From the NCBI RefSeq assembly GCF_900108025.1, contig NZ_FNUS01000002.1, positions 248,001-312,000 on the forward strand: a stretch of DNA of 64,000 nt, in the 5' to 3' direction. Positions 43,942-52,057 of the stretch are shown piece by piece (position 1 is the stretch's first letter; each line of letters starts with the position of its first letter). This DNA comes from Halpernia humi (GTDB taxonomy: Bacteria; Bacteroidota; Bacteroidia; Flavobacteriales; Weeksellaceae). Made by a program: the position numbers and the translations under genes. The notes below the pieces were generated by a model, which did not search any database, was not told the origin of the DNA, and saw only the letters and a list, made by a program, of their open reading frames with translations.

Positions 43942-45348
43942 TTAAATTTTACTTTGGCATACAAAATCCGAAGTTGGCACTTTTTCAGTTTGTTGTATTC
44001 CTTTGAAACCGCCTTCCACTTCAGTAAAGTTTCGTTTCCCTCTAGAATTTAAGATACTTGCCGCAATCATACTTCTGTAACCGCCTGCACAATGCAAAAA
44101 GAAATGCTCATCATTATCTATGCTTCCGGCCCAATCTGCAATATTATCCAATGGTTTGCTGTAGGCTTCATTTACGTGTTCTGCTTCGTATTCACTGGCT
44201 TTTCTCACGTCAATTACTTTGCTGTTTTCGTTGAATTGTTTTGCAAATTCTTCGGGAGAAATTCTATTAATTTGATCTGTTTCTTTTCCGCTGTTTTTCC
44301 AAGTTTGAAATCCACCTTTTAAATAACCAATCACATTATCAAACCCAACTCTGGATAATCTGGTAATGGCCTCTTCTTCTAATCCTTCATCTGTAACCAA
44401 AAGCAACGGCTGTTTTACATCTACAATCATGGCGCCTACCCACGGCGCAAAATCGCCCGACAAACCAATGTTGATGGAATTTGGGATAAAATCTTTATAA
44501 AATTCTGCTGCATTTCTAGTATCTAAAATTAAGGCTTCTGTTTCTTCTGCAACAGTTTCAAAGTCTTCTGCAGAAAGCGGTTGTTTTCCTTTTTTTAGGA
44601 CGCTTTCGAAACTTTCGTAGCCGCCTTTATTCATTGCTACATTCATTCCAAAATATTTTGGAGGAGCCGTCAAACCATCCAAAACTTCTACAATAAAACG
44701 CTCTTTATTTGGTTGTTTTAAAGCATAATTTGTTTTCTTTTGATTTCCTAAAGTATCAACGGTTTCTTTCTGCATATTTTTGCCACAAGCCGAACCGGCG
44801 CCGTGAGCCGGATAAACTGTCACATCGTCTGCTAAAGGCATTATTTTAGTTTGTAAACTATCATAAAGCATTCCTGCCAAATCTTCTTGTGTGATATGTC
44901 CTGCTTTTTGTGCTAAATCTGGCCGGCCAACATCACCTAAAAATAAAGTGTCTCCCGAAAAAATGGCTGTGTCTTTTCCATTTTCATCTATAAGCAGGTA
45001 AGTGCAACTTTCTAAAGTGTGGCCAGGCGTGTGTAATACTTTAATTTTAATATTTCCAACATCAAAAATTTGCCCATCTTTTGCTGAAATAAATTCAAAA
45101 TCTGCGGCAGCGGTTGGTCCGTACACAATTTTTGCGCCTGTTGCTTTTGCTAAATCTACGTGGCCAGACACAAAATCTGCATGAAAATGGGTTTCAAAGA
45201 TATATTTTAAAGTTACGCCATCTTTTTTTAAGCGATCCAAATAGGGCTGGATTTCTCTTAGCGGATCTACAATTGCCGCTTCTTTTTCTGAAACAATGTA
45301 ATAAGCGCCTTGCGCCAAACATCCTGTGTATATTTGTTCTATCTTCAT
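43942..45348 (-). CDS. CstB-like persulfide dioxygenase fused to two rhodanese domains
   Basis: This 468-residue protein joins an ETHE1-type metallo-beta-lactamase domain (1-240; THFHADFVSGH 53-63, His110, SGDT 131-134, YPAHGAGS 179-186) to two rhodanese folds. The first (about 255-355) lacks the active Cys, reading LLVTDEGLEEEA there. The second (about 362-465) has active-site Cys420 in HCAGGYRS. This order, dioxygenase, pseudo-rhodanese, rhodanese, is that of CstB. It should oxidise low-molecular-weight persulfides to sulfite and form thiosulfate. It is cytoplasmic. Confidence 0.93.
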   Translation of the reverse strand: MKIEQIYTGCLAQGAYYIVSEKEAAIVDPLREIQPYLDRLKKDGVTLKYIFETHFHADFVSGHVDLAKATGAKIVYGPTAAADFEFISAKDGQIFDVGNIKIKVLHTPGHTLESCTYLLIDENGKDTAIFSGDTLFLGDVGRPDLAQKAGHITQEDLAGMLYDSLQTKIMPLADDVTVYPAHGAGSACGKNMQKETVDTLGNQKKTNYALKQPNKERFIVEVLDGLTAPPKYFGMNVAMNKGGYESFESVLKKGKQPLSAEDFETVAEETEALILDTRNAAEFYKDFIPNSINIGLSGDFAPWVGAMIVDVKQPLLLVTDEGLEEEAITRLSRVGFDNVIGYLKGGFQTWKNSGKETDQINRISPEEFAKQFNENSKVIDVRKASEYEAEHVNEAYSKPLDNIADWAGSIDNDEHFFLHCAGGYRSMIAASILNSRGKRNFTEVEGGFKGIQQTEKVPTSDFVCQSKI

Positions 45349-45366
45349 TTTATTTAATTTTTTAAA

Positions 45367-45747
45367 TTATTTAAGTGCTTTATCTAAAAATAACATTTTT
45401 AATGCAATGACTAACAATAAAATCGCAAATAATTTTTTTAAAATGGTTTGCGGAATTTCATTGGCAAATTTCCCGCCAAAATAACCACCAACCAAAAAAC
45501 CAAGTGCTAAAAGCCCAGCGACTCTAAAATCTACAGTTCCTTCTTTGTAATATTGCCAAGCCGCCAAAGCGCCAATAGGCGGAACCATCATTAACAAAGT
45601 TGTTCCTTGCGCCATTTGTTGGGAAAAACCTAGCAATAAAACCAAAACAGGAATGATTAAAACTGCACCGCCAATTCCTAAAAGTCCGCTTAAAATACCT
45701 GCAATAATTCCAATTGCTATGACGTAAATTATTTGCTGAGTTTCCAT
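45367..45747 (-). CDS. Half-length TauE/SafE-type sulfite exporter
   Basis: This 126-residue membrane protein starts IIAGILSGLLGIGGAVLIIPVLVLLLGFSQQMAQGTTLLMMVPP, the first half signature of TauE/SafE transporters, with about four helices. Full-length members have about 250 residues with two such halves, so this one should work as a dimer. As the first gene of the operon it probably exports sulfite or thiosulfate made by the persulfide dioxygenase. Confidence 0.88.
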   Translation of the reverse strand: METQQIIYVIAIGIIAGILSGLLGIGGAVLIIPVLVLLLGFSQQMAQGTTLLMMVPPIGALAAWQYYKEGTVDFRVAGLLALGFLVGGYFGGKFANEIPQTILKKLFAILLLVIALKMLFLDKALK

Positions 45748-45794
45748 ATTTTTTATTTAAAAAAAACTTTAATATTGCAAGAAATTTGTTGTTA

Positions 45795-45808
45795 TTGCAA
45801 ATTTGCAA
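45795..45808. promoter_or_regulatory. Palindrome upstream of the sulfur operon
   Basis: TTGCAAATTTGCAA is a perfect 14-base palindrome 48 bases before the TauE start. A related half-site, TTGCAAGAAATTTG, lies at 45775-45788. It is a plausible operator, but no sulfur-responsive regulator gene lies in this window. The rest of the 45748-45930 gap holds no gene. Confidence 0.45.
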
Positions 45809-45930
45809 CTTAAATCTTTAGATTACTGTAACAAGAATCACATATCTATTTATTTCTAATTAAAAAATGTTGAAATTAAATAGTTTCCCAATTTTAAATG
45901 GTTAAATCTTACTTTTCTTTTAGATTTTAT

Positions 45931-46374
45931 TTATTGAATATTTAAAATTTTCAACTCATTTTCTCCGATTTTAAAAGTGTCTCCTATTTTTTTATTCTTT
46001 AATTTTTTAAATATTGGTGCTTCTTCTGAGAAACAAATTACTTCTTTGTTTTCGAATTTAAAGTTTGCCGTAGAAACGCCCACGAAAAAATATTTTTTTT
46101 CGGTTTCAATCATGCTGCCTTTTTCAATTCTGTTTAATTTCTCTGGCGAAAGATTTTTTAGAAAGTTCAAATCTTTTCGCGAAGAATTTAGCATTTTTTC
46201 AAATCGCAATTGCATGTCTTTGGCTTCCGTTTGGTGCGAAAAATCTTGCGGGTTGAGCGTAGAATCTTCATCTAAATCTGAAGCTTTGCGGAACCGTTCC
46301 ACATTCACTTCAAGATTTTCGATGATTTTTTGTTGCTCGTCAATAATTTTATTTAAAAGTTTTTGTTTGCTCAT
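45931..46374 (-). CDS. GreA/GreB C-terminal-domain family protein
   Basis: The start at 46374 (MSKQKLLNKIIDEQQKIIENL) is preferred to a 7-codon longer frame. The 147-residue protein has an N-terminal helical hairpin (about 1-80) and a C-terminal FKBP-like domain (IETEKKYFFVGVSTANFKFENKEVICFSEEAPIFKKLKNKKIGDTFKIGENELKILNIQ) like Gre factors. The acidic hairpin tip of true GreA (Asp-Glu pair) is not evident, so it may bind RNA polymerase without stimulating cleavage. Confidence 0.75.
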   Translation of the reverse strand: MSKQKLLNKIIDEQQKIIENLEVNVERFRKASDLDEDSTLNPQDFSHQTEAKDMQLRFEKMLNSSRKDLNFLKNLSPEKLNRIEKGSMIETEKKYFFVGVSTANFKFENKEVICFSEEAPIFKKLKNKKIGDTFKIGENELKILNIQ

Positions 46375-46424
46375 TTTGATTTTGTCAATTACCAAATTTA
46401 AGCATTTTTAAATAGTTCGATTTT

Positions 46425-48443
46425 TTAAAATTGATAAGAAAAATTTACATTAAAACTTCTGCCAGGATTTAGAATTCTCTGCATTTTATCGGTTGATAAT
46501 GTGCGGTTTAAATATTCTGCATAGGCGCGATTGAAGATGTTAGTTACATCAAAATTAACCTGTGCGTTTTTAAATACATTCATTTTTGCTGAGAAATCTA
46601 CCAAAGAAAAGTCTGGTGTTTTCAATTCACCAAAGTCTGGATTGATGCGGTTTTGTGTGGCTACAAATCTATATTTCAGGGCTAAAACGATGGGCGAAAT
46701 GTCATATTGCAATTTCCATCGGAAATCCAACGGTGCAATTTCTGGCAATGGATTTTTAGTAGAAATTTCTTCAGCATAAGTATAAGCCACCGCCATTTCA
46801 GAATTTAACTTTGGTAGAAAATTCCAGTTTACACGGCTTTCGAACCCAGTTTTATAAGCGTTGCCAAGATTTTGGTATTGTCTTGTGCCAGGCGCTTTCA
46901 TATTTAAAGGTTTTAAAGGAATAATTTTTCCTGAAATAGAATTTTGCAAATACGAATAAAAAACATCGGTCTGGAAAAATATTTTATTTATTTTAAATGT
47001 GTAGATTAAATCGGTTTGATTGTTGGTTTCCGCTTTCAGATTTGGGTTTCCTACTAATTCGTAAGCATCTAGGCCGCCTGCAAAACGATTGATAAATCTT
47101 TCCGTTAGGCTACCGCTTCTTTGCGCTCGACCGATTAATAATGATAATTTACTCTTTGCATTTAATTCTTGTGAATACGCCAAACTTAAACTGTTATTTA
47201 ATTGATCGGTATTTGCTGTGCCATATAAAGTTTGAAATAATTTAGACAAATCTTTTGCATCTGCTTGGTTATAATCTAATCGGTAAGAAGCCGTGAATTT
47301 GCTATTAAGGAAATTGTGGTGAAATTCATTAAACCAGCCGATTTGGTTGATATAAGAATTTTGCCAACTCGTTCCATCTTGCATCATCATTCCGCCCATT
47401 GTTGGCATTTGTGAACTGATATTTTCTGCTTGTTCATGTTTATAATCTAATCCGGTGTAGAAAATATTATTTTGCCAAGCTAATTTTGCTTCCGCTCTTC
47501 CGCCAAAAGTTTTGGTTTCTACGTTAGAAATCATACTTCTGTCGGGGGTTCCCATAGAATGTTTTACGAATGAGGCAAAAGAATTAAAATCTAGATTTTT
47601 AACGATTGAATTTTTAAATGTCATATTGTGGCGCGCTTGCAACATCCACGTTTTATCGTAAAGCAAATCCATTGCTAGAGCCGCAAATTTCACATCTCTC
47701 GCTTGGTTTGTATTTAAATGAAAAGTAGTGAGATTATTTTCATTCCATTTAAAACTGGCTTTTGTGCCAAGATTATAGCGCAAAAATGAAGAGGGAACTT
47801 TATTACCATTTCCATCTTTATAATCGTCTCCTTTTTGGTAAGAGCCAAATAAATCCCAAACTATTTTTTTAGAAGAAAGCGTTGCAGAAAGTTCATCTCT
47901 CAAAACATTTCCGTTGCTTTCGTAGCCAGAAGTTATTCTTGCTTTCGTTGAAAGTGAATCTGTAAAAACTGGCGGAATGGTCACAAAATTTATAGTACCA
48001 CCAAAAGCCGAACCTTGCCGAAAATGATACGGACCTTTGTAGATTTCCGCTTCCTTCACAATATTCATGGGCACTTGGCTCGTTGCAGGATCCATTCTAC
48101 TTGGGCAGGCGTTTATTGCGCTTGCAACGCCATCTATAACGATATTGAGTTGTTCATATTTAAAACCGCGCAAAACAGGATCTGTGGCATAACTTCCCGC
48201 TTTTTTAATACCAGAAATCTCAGGCAAAGCTTCTAAAAATTTTCCCGCATCGTGGTTTATTAAATCTGAATTGTTGGTTTCTAAATTTTTTTTATTGTTG
48301 AAAGTAGAGATTTGTCGGGTGATTTTCACCATTTCAATATCTTTTGTAATGCTGTCTTTTGCGATTTGCGCAGAGATTATTTGTGGCAAAGAAAAGCCCA
48401 AGCACACGGAAATATAGGTTAAACCTTTTGAGTTTAATTTCAT
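46425..48443 (-). CDS. OprC/NosA-type TonB-dependent copper receptor
   Basis: This 672-residue outer-membrane receptor has a signal peptide (1-25), a plug domain (DPVLRGFKYEQLNIVIDGV) and a barrel ending VNFSYQF. The plug carries NACPSRMDPATS with Cys113 and Met117 in the CxxxM spacing, and a barrel loop has His295-Ser-Met297 (HxM). Together these reproduce the CxxxM-HxM copper site described for OprC. A Met-rich loop (MPTMGGMMMQDG, 346-357) adds potential ligands. Copper uptake is therefore the best assignment. It follows a Cys/His/Met-rich small protein gene. Confidence 0.9.
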   Translation of the reverse strand: MKLNSKGLTYISVCLGFSLPQIISAQIAKDSITKDIEMVKITRQISTFNNKKNLETNNSDLINHDAGKFLEALPEISGIKKAGSYATDPVLRGFKYEQLNIVIDGVASAINACPSRMDPATSQVPMNIVKEAEIYKGPYHFRQGSAFGGTINFVTIPPVFTDSLSTKARITSGYESNGNVLRDELSATLSSKKIVWDLFGSYQKGDDYKDGNGNKVPSSFLRYNLGTKASFKWNENNLTTFHLNTNQARDVKFAALAMDLLYDKTWMLQARHNMTFKNSIVKNLDFNSFASFVKHSMGTPDRSMISNVETKTFGGRAEAKLAWQNNIFYTGLDYKHEQAENISSQMPTMGGMMMQDGTSWQNSYINQIGWFNEFHHNFLNSKFTASYRLDYNQADAKDLSKLFQTLYGTANTDQLNNSLSLAYSQELNAKSKLSLLIGRAQRSGSLTERFINRFAGGLDAYELVGNPNLKAETNNQTDLIYTFKINKIFFQTDVFYSYLQNSISGKIIPLKPLNMKAPGTRQYQNLGNAYKTGFESRVNWNFLPKLNSEMAVAYTYAEEISTKNPLPEIAPLDFRWKLQYDISPIVLALKYRFVATQNRINPDFGELKTPDFSLVDFSAKMNVFKNAQVNFDVTNIFNRAYAEYLNRTLSTDKMQRILNPGRSFNVNFSYQF

Positions 48444-48514
48444 TTTTGTTTATTTAAAATTAGACGTTAAATTTTATCTGCACTTTTTAATAAAGCTGCA
48501 GAATACTTCTTTTT

Positions 48515-48883
48515 TTAAATAAAACTTTGCGGTGGATGAGGTTTTAAAGATAAAAAGCCAGCGTGTAGAGTGGCGTTCCACCGAGAAAATACAGAGGCTT
48601 TTTCTTTAAGAAACAATGGCTTTTCGAAAATGTAAGTTTCAATTTCTTGAATGGTAATTGTGAAATCAAAACCTGTTTTAAGTGTTTTTTGTTCAGAATT
48701 TGATTGGCTTGCTTCTTTTCGCAATTCACATTTACCATTACAATGCATTTCAGGTTTGTCTTTATTTACGCAAAGTGCTTCATAATAATCTCTATTAAAA
48801 TGATAATCTACCAAAAAGAAAAGATTTTGAAAACTTGCTAAAGTAATCATGAAAGTCATTAGATATGAAACGAAAATTTTCAT
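48515..48883 (-). CDS. Small exported protein with Cys/His/Met cluster, copper-locus partner
   Basis: This 122-residue protein has an N-terminal hydrophobic segment (about 1-25, signal or anchor) and then CVNKDKPEMHCNGKCELRKE (residues 38-57) with three cysteines, a histidine and a methionine within 14 residues, well suited to bind Cu(I). The C-terminus is HPPQSFI. Similar small proteins accompany copper receptors in Bacteroidota as far as I recall. It precedes the OprC-like receptor by 71 bases on the same strand. Confidence 0.75.
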   Translation of the reverse strand: MKIFVSYLMTFMITLASFQNLFFLVDYHFNRDYYEALCVNKDKPEMHCNGKCELRKEASQSNSEQKTLKTGFDFTITIQEIETYIFEKPLFLKEKASVFSRWNATLHAGFLSLKPHPPQSFI

Positions 48884-48959
48884 CGGCCAAATTTAAGCAG
48901 AAATATAATTACGATTAAATGACTTAACTCATAATATAACTTTTTTAGGAGCATTATTC

Positions 48960-48967
48960 TAAATTTG
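48960..48967 (+). promoter_or_regulatory. -7 box of the HerA-like gene
   Basis: TAAATTTG matches TAnnTTTG exactly and ends 30 bases before ATG 48998. A clear -33 TTTG is absent. It overlaps the TTG codon at 48965 that would start a longer reading, which argues for the ATG start. Confidence 0.4.
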
Positions 48968-48997
48968 TCTAAATTTAAACTTTTAAAAATCACAAAT

Positions 48998-50518
48998 ATG
49001 GCAGATAAAGCAAAATTTATTGAAGAACTTCAAGCGAAATATACGGCAAAAGGTGAGTTTATTACCTTGGGAAAGGCAATGCTAGACGGAGAAGTAGTGA
49101 AAGAAGTGGATATAAATATTCCATTAAAAACAATTAATAGACACGGCTTAATTGCTGGTGCAACAGGAACTGGGAAAACTAAAACTTTGCAAGTTTTTGC
49201 CGAACAATTATCTCATAAAGGCATCCCGAGTTTGGTTTTGGATGTAAAAGGTGATTTTTCTGGTATTGCAGAGCCTGGCGCAGATATACCAATCATTAAA
49301 GAAAGATACGCAAAAACAGGTTTGCCCTATGAAGCACAAAGTTTTCCTGTAGAATTGATGACTATTTCTGGCGAAAAAGGGGTGAAACTTCGCGCAACTG
49401 TAACAGAATTTGGCCCCTTGCTTTTAAGTAAAATTTTGGATCTTAATGATACGCAAAGCAGCATTATGTCTATTGTTTTTAAATATTCTGACGATAAAGG
49501 ATTGCCCTTAATTGACCTTGAAGATTTAAAAAAATTATTACAATATTTAACCGATAACGACCAAGGAAAAGCAGATTTAAAACAAAACTATGGTTCCATT
49601 TCTCCGGCTTCTTTGGGCGCAATTTTACGCTCAATTGTGGCTTTAGAGCAACAAGGCGCCACAGAATTTTTTGGTGAACCGAGTTTTGATGTGCACGATT
49701 TATTGCAAACCCGCGATGGAAAAGGCGTTGTTAATATTTTAAGAGTTCAGGATATCCAAAATCAGCCGCAGTTATTTTCCACTTTTATGTTGTCTTTATT
49801 TGCAGAAATTTATATGACTTTTCCCGAAGAAGGCGACACTGGGAAACCAAAATTTGTAATGTTCATCGATGAAGCGCATTTAATTTTTAATGAGGCCTCA
49901 AAAACTTTATTGGCGCAGATAGAAACAATGGTAAAACTTATTCGTTCTAAAGGCGTGGGGATTTATTTTATAACACAAGTTCCCGGCGACGTTCCAGAAA
50001 ACGTATTGAGCCAATTGGGTATGAAAATTCAGCATGCATTGCGTGGCTTTACGGCAAAAGATAGAAAAGAAATAGATAAAGCTGTAGAAAATTATCCGAT
50101 TACAGAGTATTATGATGCAGGGCAACTTATTCAAAATCTGGGAATTGGGGAAGCATTTATCACCGCTTTAAATGAAAAAGGAATCCCGACACCTTTGGTT
50201 CATACTTTTCTCATTTCGCCAGAAAGTAGAATGGATGTTTTAACAGACGCAGAAGTTGCAACTTTAACAAATCAATCTGCATTAGTTCAAAAATATGAGC
50301 AATCTGTCAACAAAGATTCTGCTTACGAAATGCTCACAACTAGAATGGAGCAAGCCGTGCAAGCTGCTGCGCCAGAAGTAAAAGCAACAGTTACAAAAGC
50401 GCAACCAAGTATTTTTCAGGAAGTAATTGGGAGCCGCGCAGGGCAAAATTTTATGTCCACTTTAGCAAGAGAAGGCGCAAAATTTGTGTTGGGAATGATT
50501 ACGGGAAAAAGAAGATAG
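48998..50518 (+). CDS. HerA-like ATPase (DUF853 family)
   Basis: The ATG start at 48998 gives 506 residues. GATGTGKT (54-61) is the Walker A motif and KFVMFIDEAHLIFNEA the Walker B; LIRSKGVGIYFITQVPGDVPENVLSQLGMKIQHALRGFTAKD is the sensor/arginine region. This is the DUF853/YjgR branch of HerA-FtsK ATPases, predicted hexameric DNA-pumping or helicase-like enzymes. No NurA nuclease partner is adjacent, but the next gene encodes an exonuclease-domain protein. Confidence 0.92.
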   Translation: MADKAKFIEELQAKYTAKGEFITLGKAMLDGEVVKEVDINIPLKTINRHGLIAGATGTGKTKTLQVFAEQLSHKGIPSLVLDVKGDFSGIAEPGADIPIIKERYAKTGLPYEAQSFPVELMTISGEKGVKLRATVTEFGPLLLSKILDLNDTQSSIMSIVFKYSDDKGLPLIDLEDLKKLLQYLTDNDQGKADLKQNYGSISPASLGAILRSIVALEQQGATEFFGEPSFDVHDLLQTRDGKGVVNILRVQDIQNQPQLFSTFMLSLFAEIYMTFPEEGDTGKPKFVMFIDEAHLIFNEASKTLLAQIETMVKLIRSKGVGIYFITQVPGDVPENVLSQLGMKIQHALRGFTAKDRKEIDKAVENYPITEYYDAGQLIQNLGIGEAFITALNEKGIPTPLVHTFLISPESRMDVLTDAEVATLTNQSALVQKYEQSVNKDSAYEMLTTRMEQAVQAAAPEVKATVTKAQPSIFQEVIGSRAGQNFMSTLAREGAKFVLGMITGKRR

Positions 50519-50586
50519 AATTTAATTTAAAAAAATCGTATTTGCTTGAAAGTTATATTTAATATTTCAGGTTTTCAAAAAAAATA

Positions 50587-51831
50587 ATGTACTCAATTAT
50601 AGATATAGAAAGCAATGGCGCGGCTTTTCGGGAAGAACAAATCACGGAAATTGCCATTTATAAATTCGATGGTCATCAGATTTTGGATCAGTTTATTTCA
50701 ATGGTAAATCCACAAAGTGAGATTACACCTTACGTGCAGAAATTAACTGGAATTACCCAAAACATGGTGAAAACCGCACCGAAATTTCACGAAATTGCGA
50801 AAAGAATCGTAGAAATTACAGAAAATTCTACCATCGTTGGTCACAATGTAGATTTTGATTATAGAATGTTGCGCCAATCTTTTTCCGCTTTGGGTTTTGA
50901 TTTTGAACGCGAAACGATTGATACGATTCCTTTGGCGCGAAAATTAATTCCAGATGAAAAAAGTTATTCTTTGAGTAAACTTTGCAAATCTATTGGTATT
51001 CCTTTAACCGACAAACACCGCGCTGCAGGCGATGCGAGAGCAACTTTAGATTTATTTAAATTGTTGATGCTAAAAGATCAATCTGCAGAAATAATTCAAA
51101 AACAGCAAGAAGAAGCGCGCGCAAAAACGGATTCAAATAGAATTAAAATTCTATTAGAAAATTTACCGTCCAAAAAAGGTATTGTCTATTTTCAAGATGA
51201 TAAAGGCAAAATATTGTATTTGGATTTTTTCACAGATTTATACAGAATTTCAAAAAATATTTTAAACTCAAAAGCCAAAAAATGGAATGTCGTTCAGCAA
51301 CTCACATCCCAAATTCATTACGAATTGGTTGGTAATGAGGTTCTTGCAAGAATAATGATGCTCAATAAAAAAATCACAAAAGATGAACGTGCGCTTTTTG
51401 GATTATTTTACATCGAAGAAAAATATGCGATAAAAAGATTGTCGACCCAGAAAAAAATTAAACCTTTTTTAAAATTAAAAACTTTTTCACAAGCATCGAA
51501 AGTTTTGAAATATGTGCAAGATAATCCAGACTTTCAAGATGTTGAAAAATTTAAAAAAGTAATACATCTAAAAGGTCGAAATGAACTTTGGCTTTCGGAA
51601 GGCCGAACTATTGGCGAAAAATCCTTTTTAATTATTGAAAACGGCGCTTTAAAAAGTTATGGTTTTTATGAATTGCACCATCAAATAAAATCGCGAGAAA
51701 AGATAAATAAGTTAAAAATTGATGTTTCTTTTGAGCCAAAATTGGTAGAAAATTATTTAAAATTAGCACTTTTAAAAAATTATTTTGAAATCTTTCCGCT
51801 TCCAAGAGCAATTGAAATCTCTGAAGATTAA
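50587..51831 (+). CDS. DEDDh exonuclease fused to a GIY-YIG/UvrC-like region
   Basis: This 414-residue protein has an N-terminal proofreading-type exonuclease (1-165) with all DEDDh residues: Asp6, Glu8, Asp89, His144 and Asp149. The middle (about 185-270; KKGIVYFQDDKGKILYLDF...VVQQLTSQIHYELVGNEVLARIMM) resembles the GIY-YIG nuclease domain of UvrC/Cho, and the rest is an unassigned tail. Such fusions are thought to act in DNA repair. It is the second gene after the HerA-like ATPase, possibly one transcript. Confidence 0.88.
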   Translation: MYSIIDIESNGAAFREEQITEIAIYKFDGHQILDQFISMVNPQSEITPYVQKLTGITQNMVKTAPKFHEIAKRIVEITENSTIVGHNVDFDYRMLRQSFSALGFDFERETIDTIPLARKLIPDEKSYSLSKLCKSIGIPLTDKHRAAGDARATLDLFKLLMLKDQSAEIIQKQQEEARAKTDSNRIKILLENLPSKKGIVYFQDDKGKILYLDFFTDLYRISKNILNSKAKKWNVVQQLTSQIHYELVGNEVLARIMMLNKKITKDERALFGLFYIEEKYAIKRLSTQKKIKPFLKLKTFSQASKVLKYVQDNPDFQDVEKFKKVIHLKGRNELWLSEGRTIGEKSFLIIENGALKSYGFYELHHQIKSREKINKLKIDVSFEPKLVENYLKLALLKNYFEIFPLPRAIEISED

Positions 51832-51873
51832 TAAAATTTTGGGCTAAATAGTTTATTATTGAAGAAAAAAAAT

Positions 51874-51881
51874 TATTTTTG
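51874..51881 (+). promoter_or_regulatory. Promoter box of the lysA leader
   Basis: TATTTTTG fits TAnnTTTG exactly; TTTA at 51852-51855 lies 18 bases upstream as a weak -33 box. Transcription would begin near 51888, about 18 bases before the leader peptide ATG. Confidence 0.5.
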
Positions 51882-51905
51882 ACAAAAATTTTAAAAAACA
51901 ACAAA

Positions 51906-51983
51906 ATGAAAGTTCTTAAATCTATAAAACAATTTGCTGCAAAGGGGAAAAAGTTTTCTTCTAAAGCAATCTATGTAGATTAA
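51906..51983 (+). CDS. 25-residue lysine-rich leader peptide upstream of lysA
   Basis: ATG AAA GTT CTT AAA begins a 25-codon frame (MKVLKSIKQFAAKGKKFSS then KAIYVD) with seven lysine codons. It has its own promoter box, is followed 25 bases later by an intrinsic terminator, and lysA begins just after that. GAGCC immediately past its stop (51984-51988) can pair with GGCTC (52015-52019) in the terminator's 5' arm. This fits a ribosome-controlled attenuator; a free-standing basic mini-protein is the alternative. Confidence 0.55.
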   Translation: MKVLKSIKQFAAKGKKFSSKAIYVD

Positions 51984-52008
51984 GAGCCGATATTTTAACA
52001 ATATTTTT

Positions 52009-52041
52009 AAAGCAGGCTCATTTGTAGCCTGCTTTTTAATT
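52009..52041 (+). terminator. Terminator/attenuator before lysA
   Basis: AAAGCAGGCT (52009-52018) pairs perfectly with AGCCTGCTTT (52026-52035) around CATTTGT, then TTAATTTT. It ends 17 bases before the lysA ATG, so it must be bypassed unless lysA has a separate promoter; none is visible in the remaining gap. Confidence 0.85.
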
Positions 52042-52057
52042 TTAAAAAACAATTAAA

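Noticed and set aside
45524-45808. 94-codon minus-strand ORF overlapping TauE
   Set aside because: It is a different frame of the same strand as the TauE-like gene; the TauE frame has the family motif and this one does not.
48965-48997. TTG start for the HerA-like gene
   Set aside because: It falls within the TAAATTTG promoter box; the ATG at 48998 gives the usual family start.
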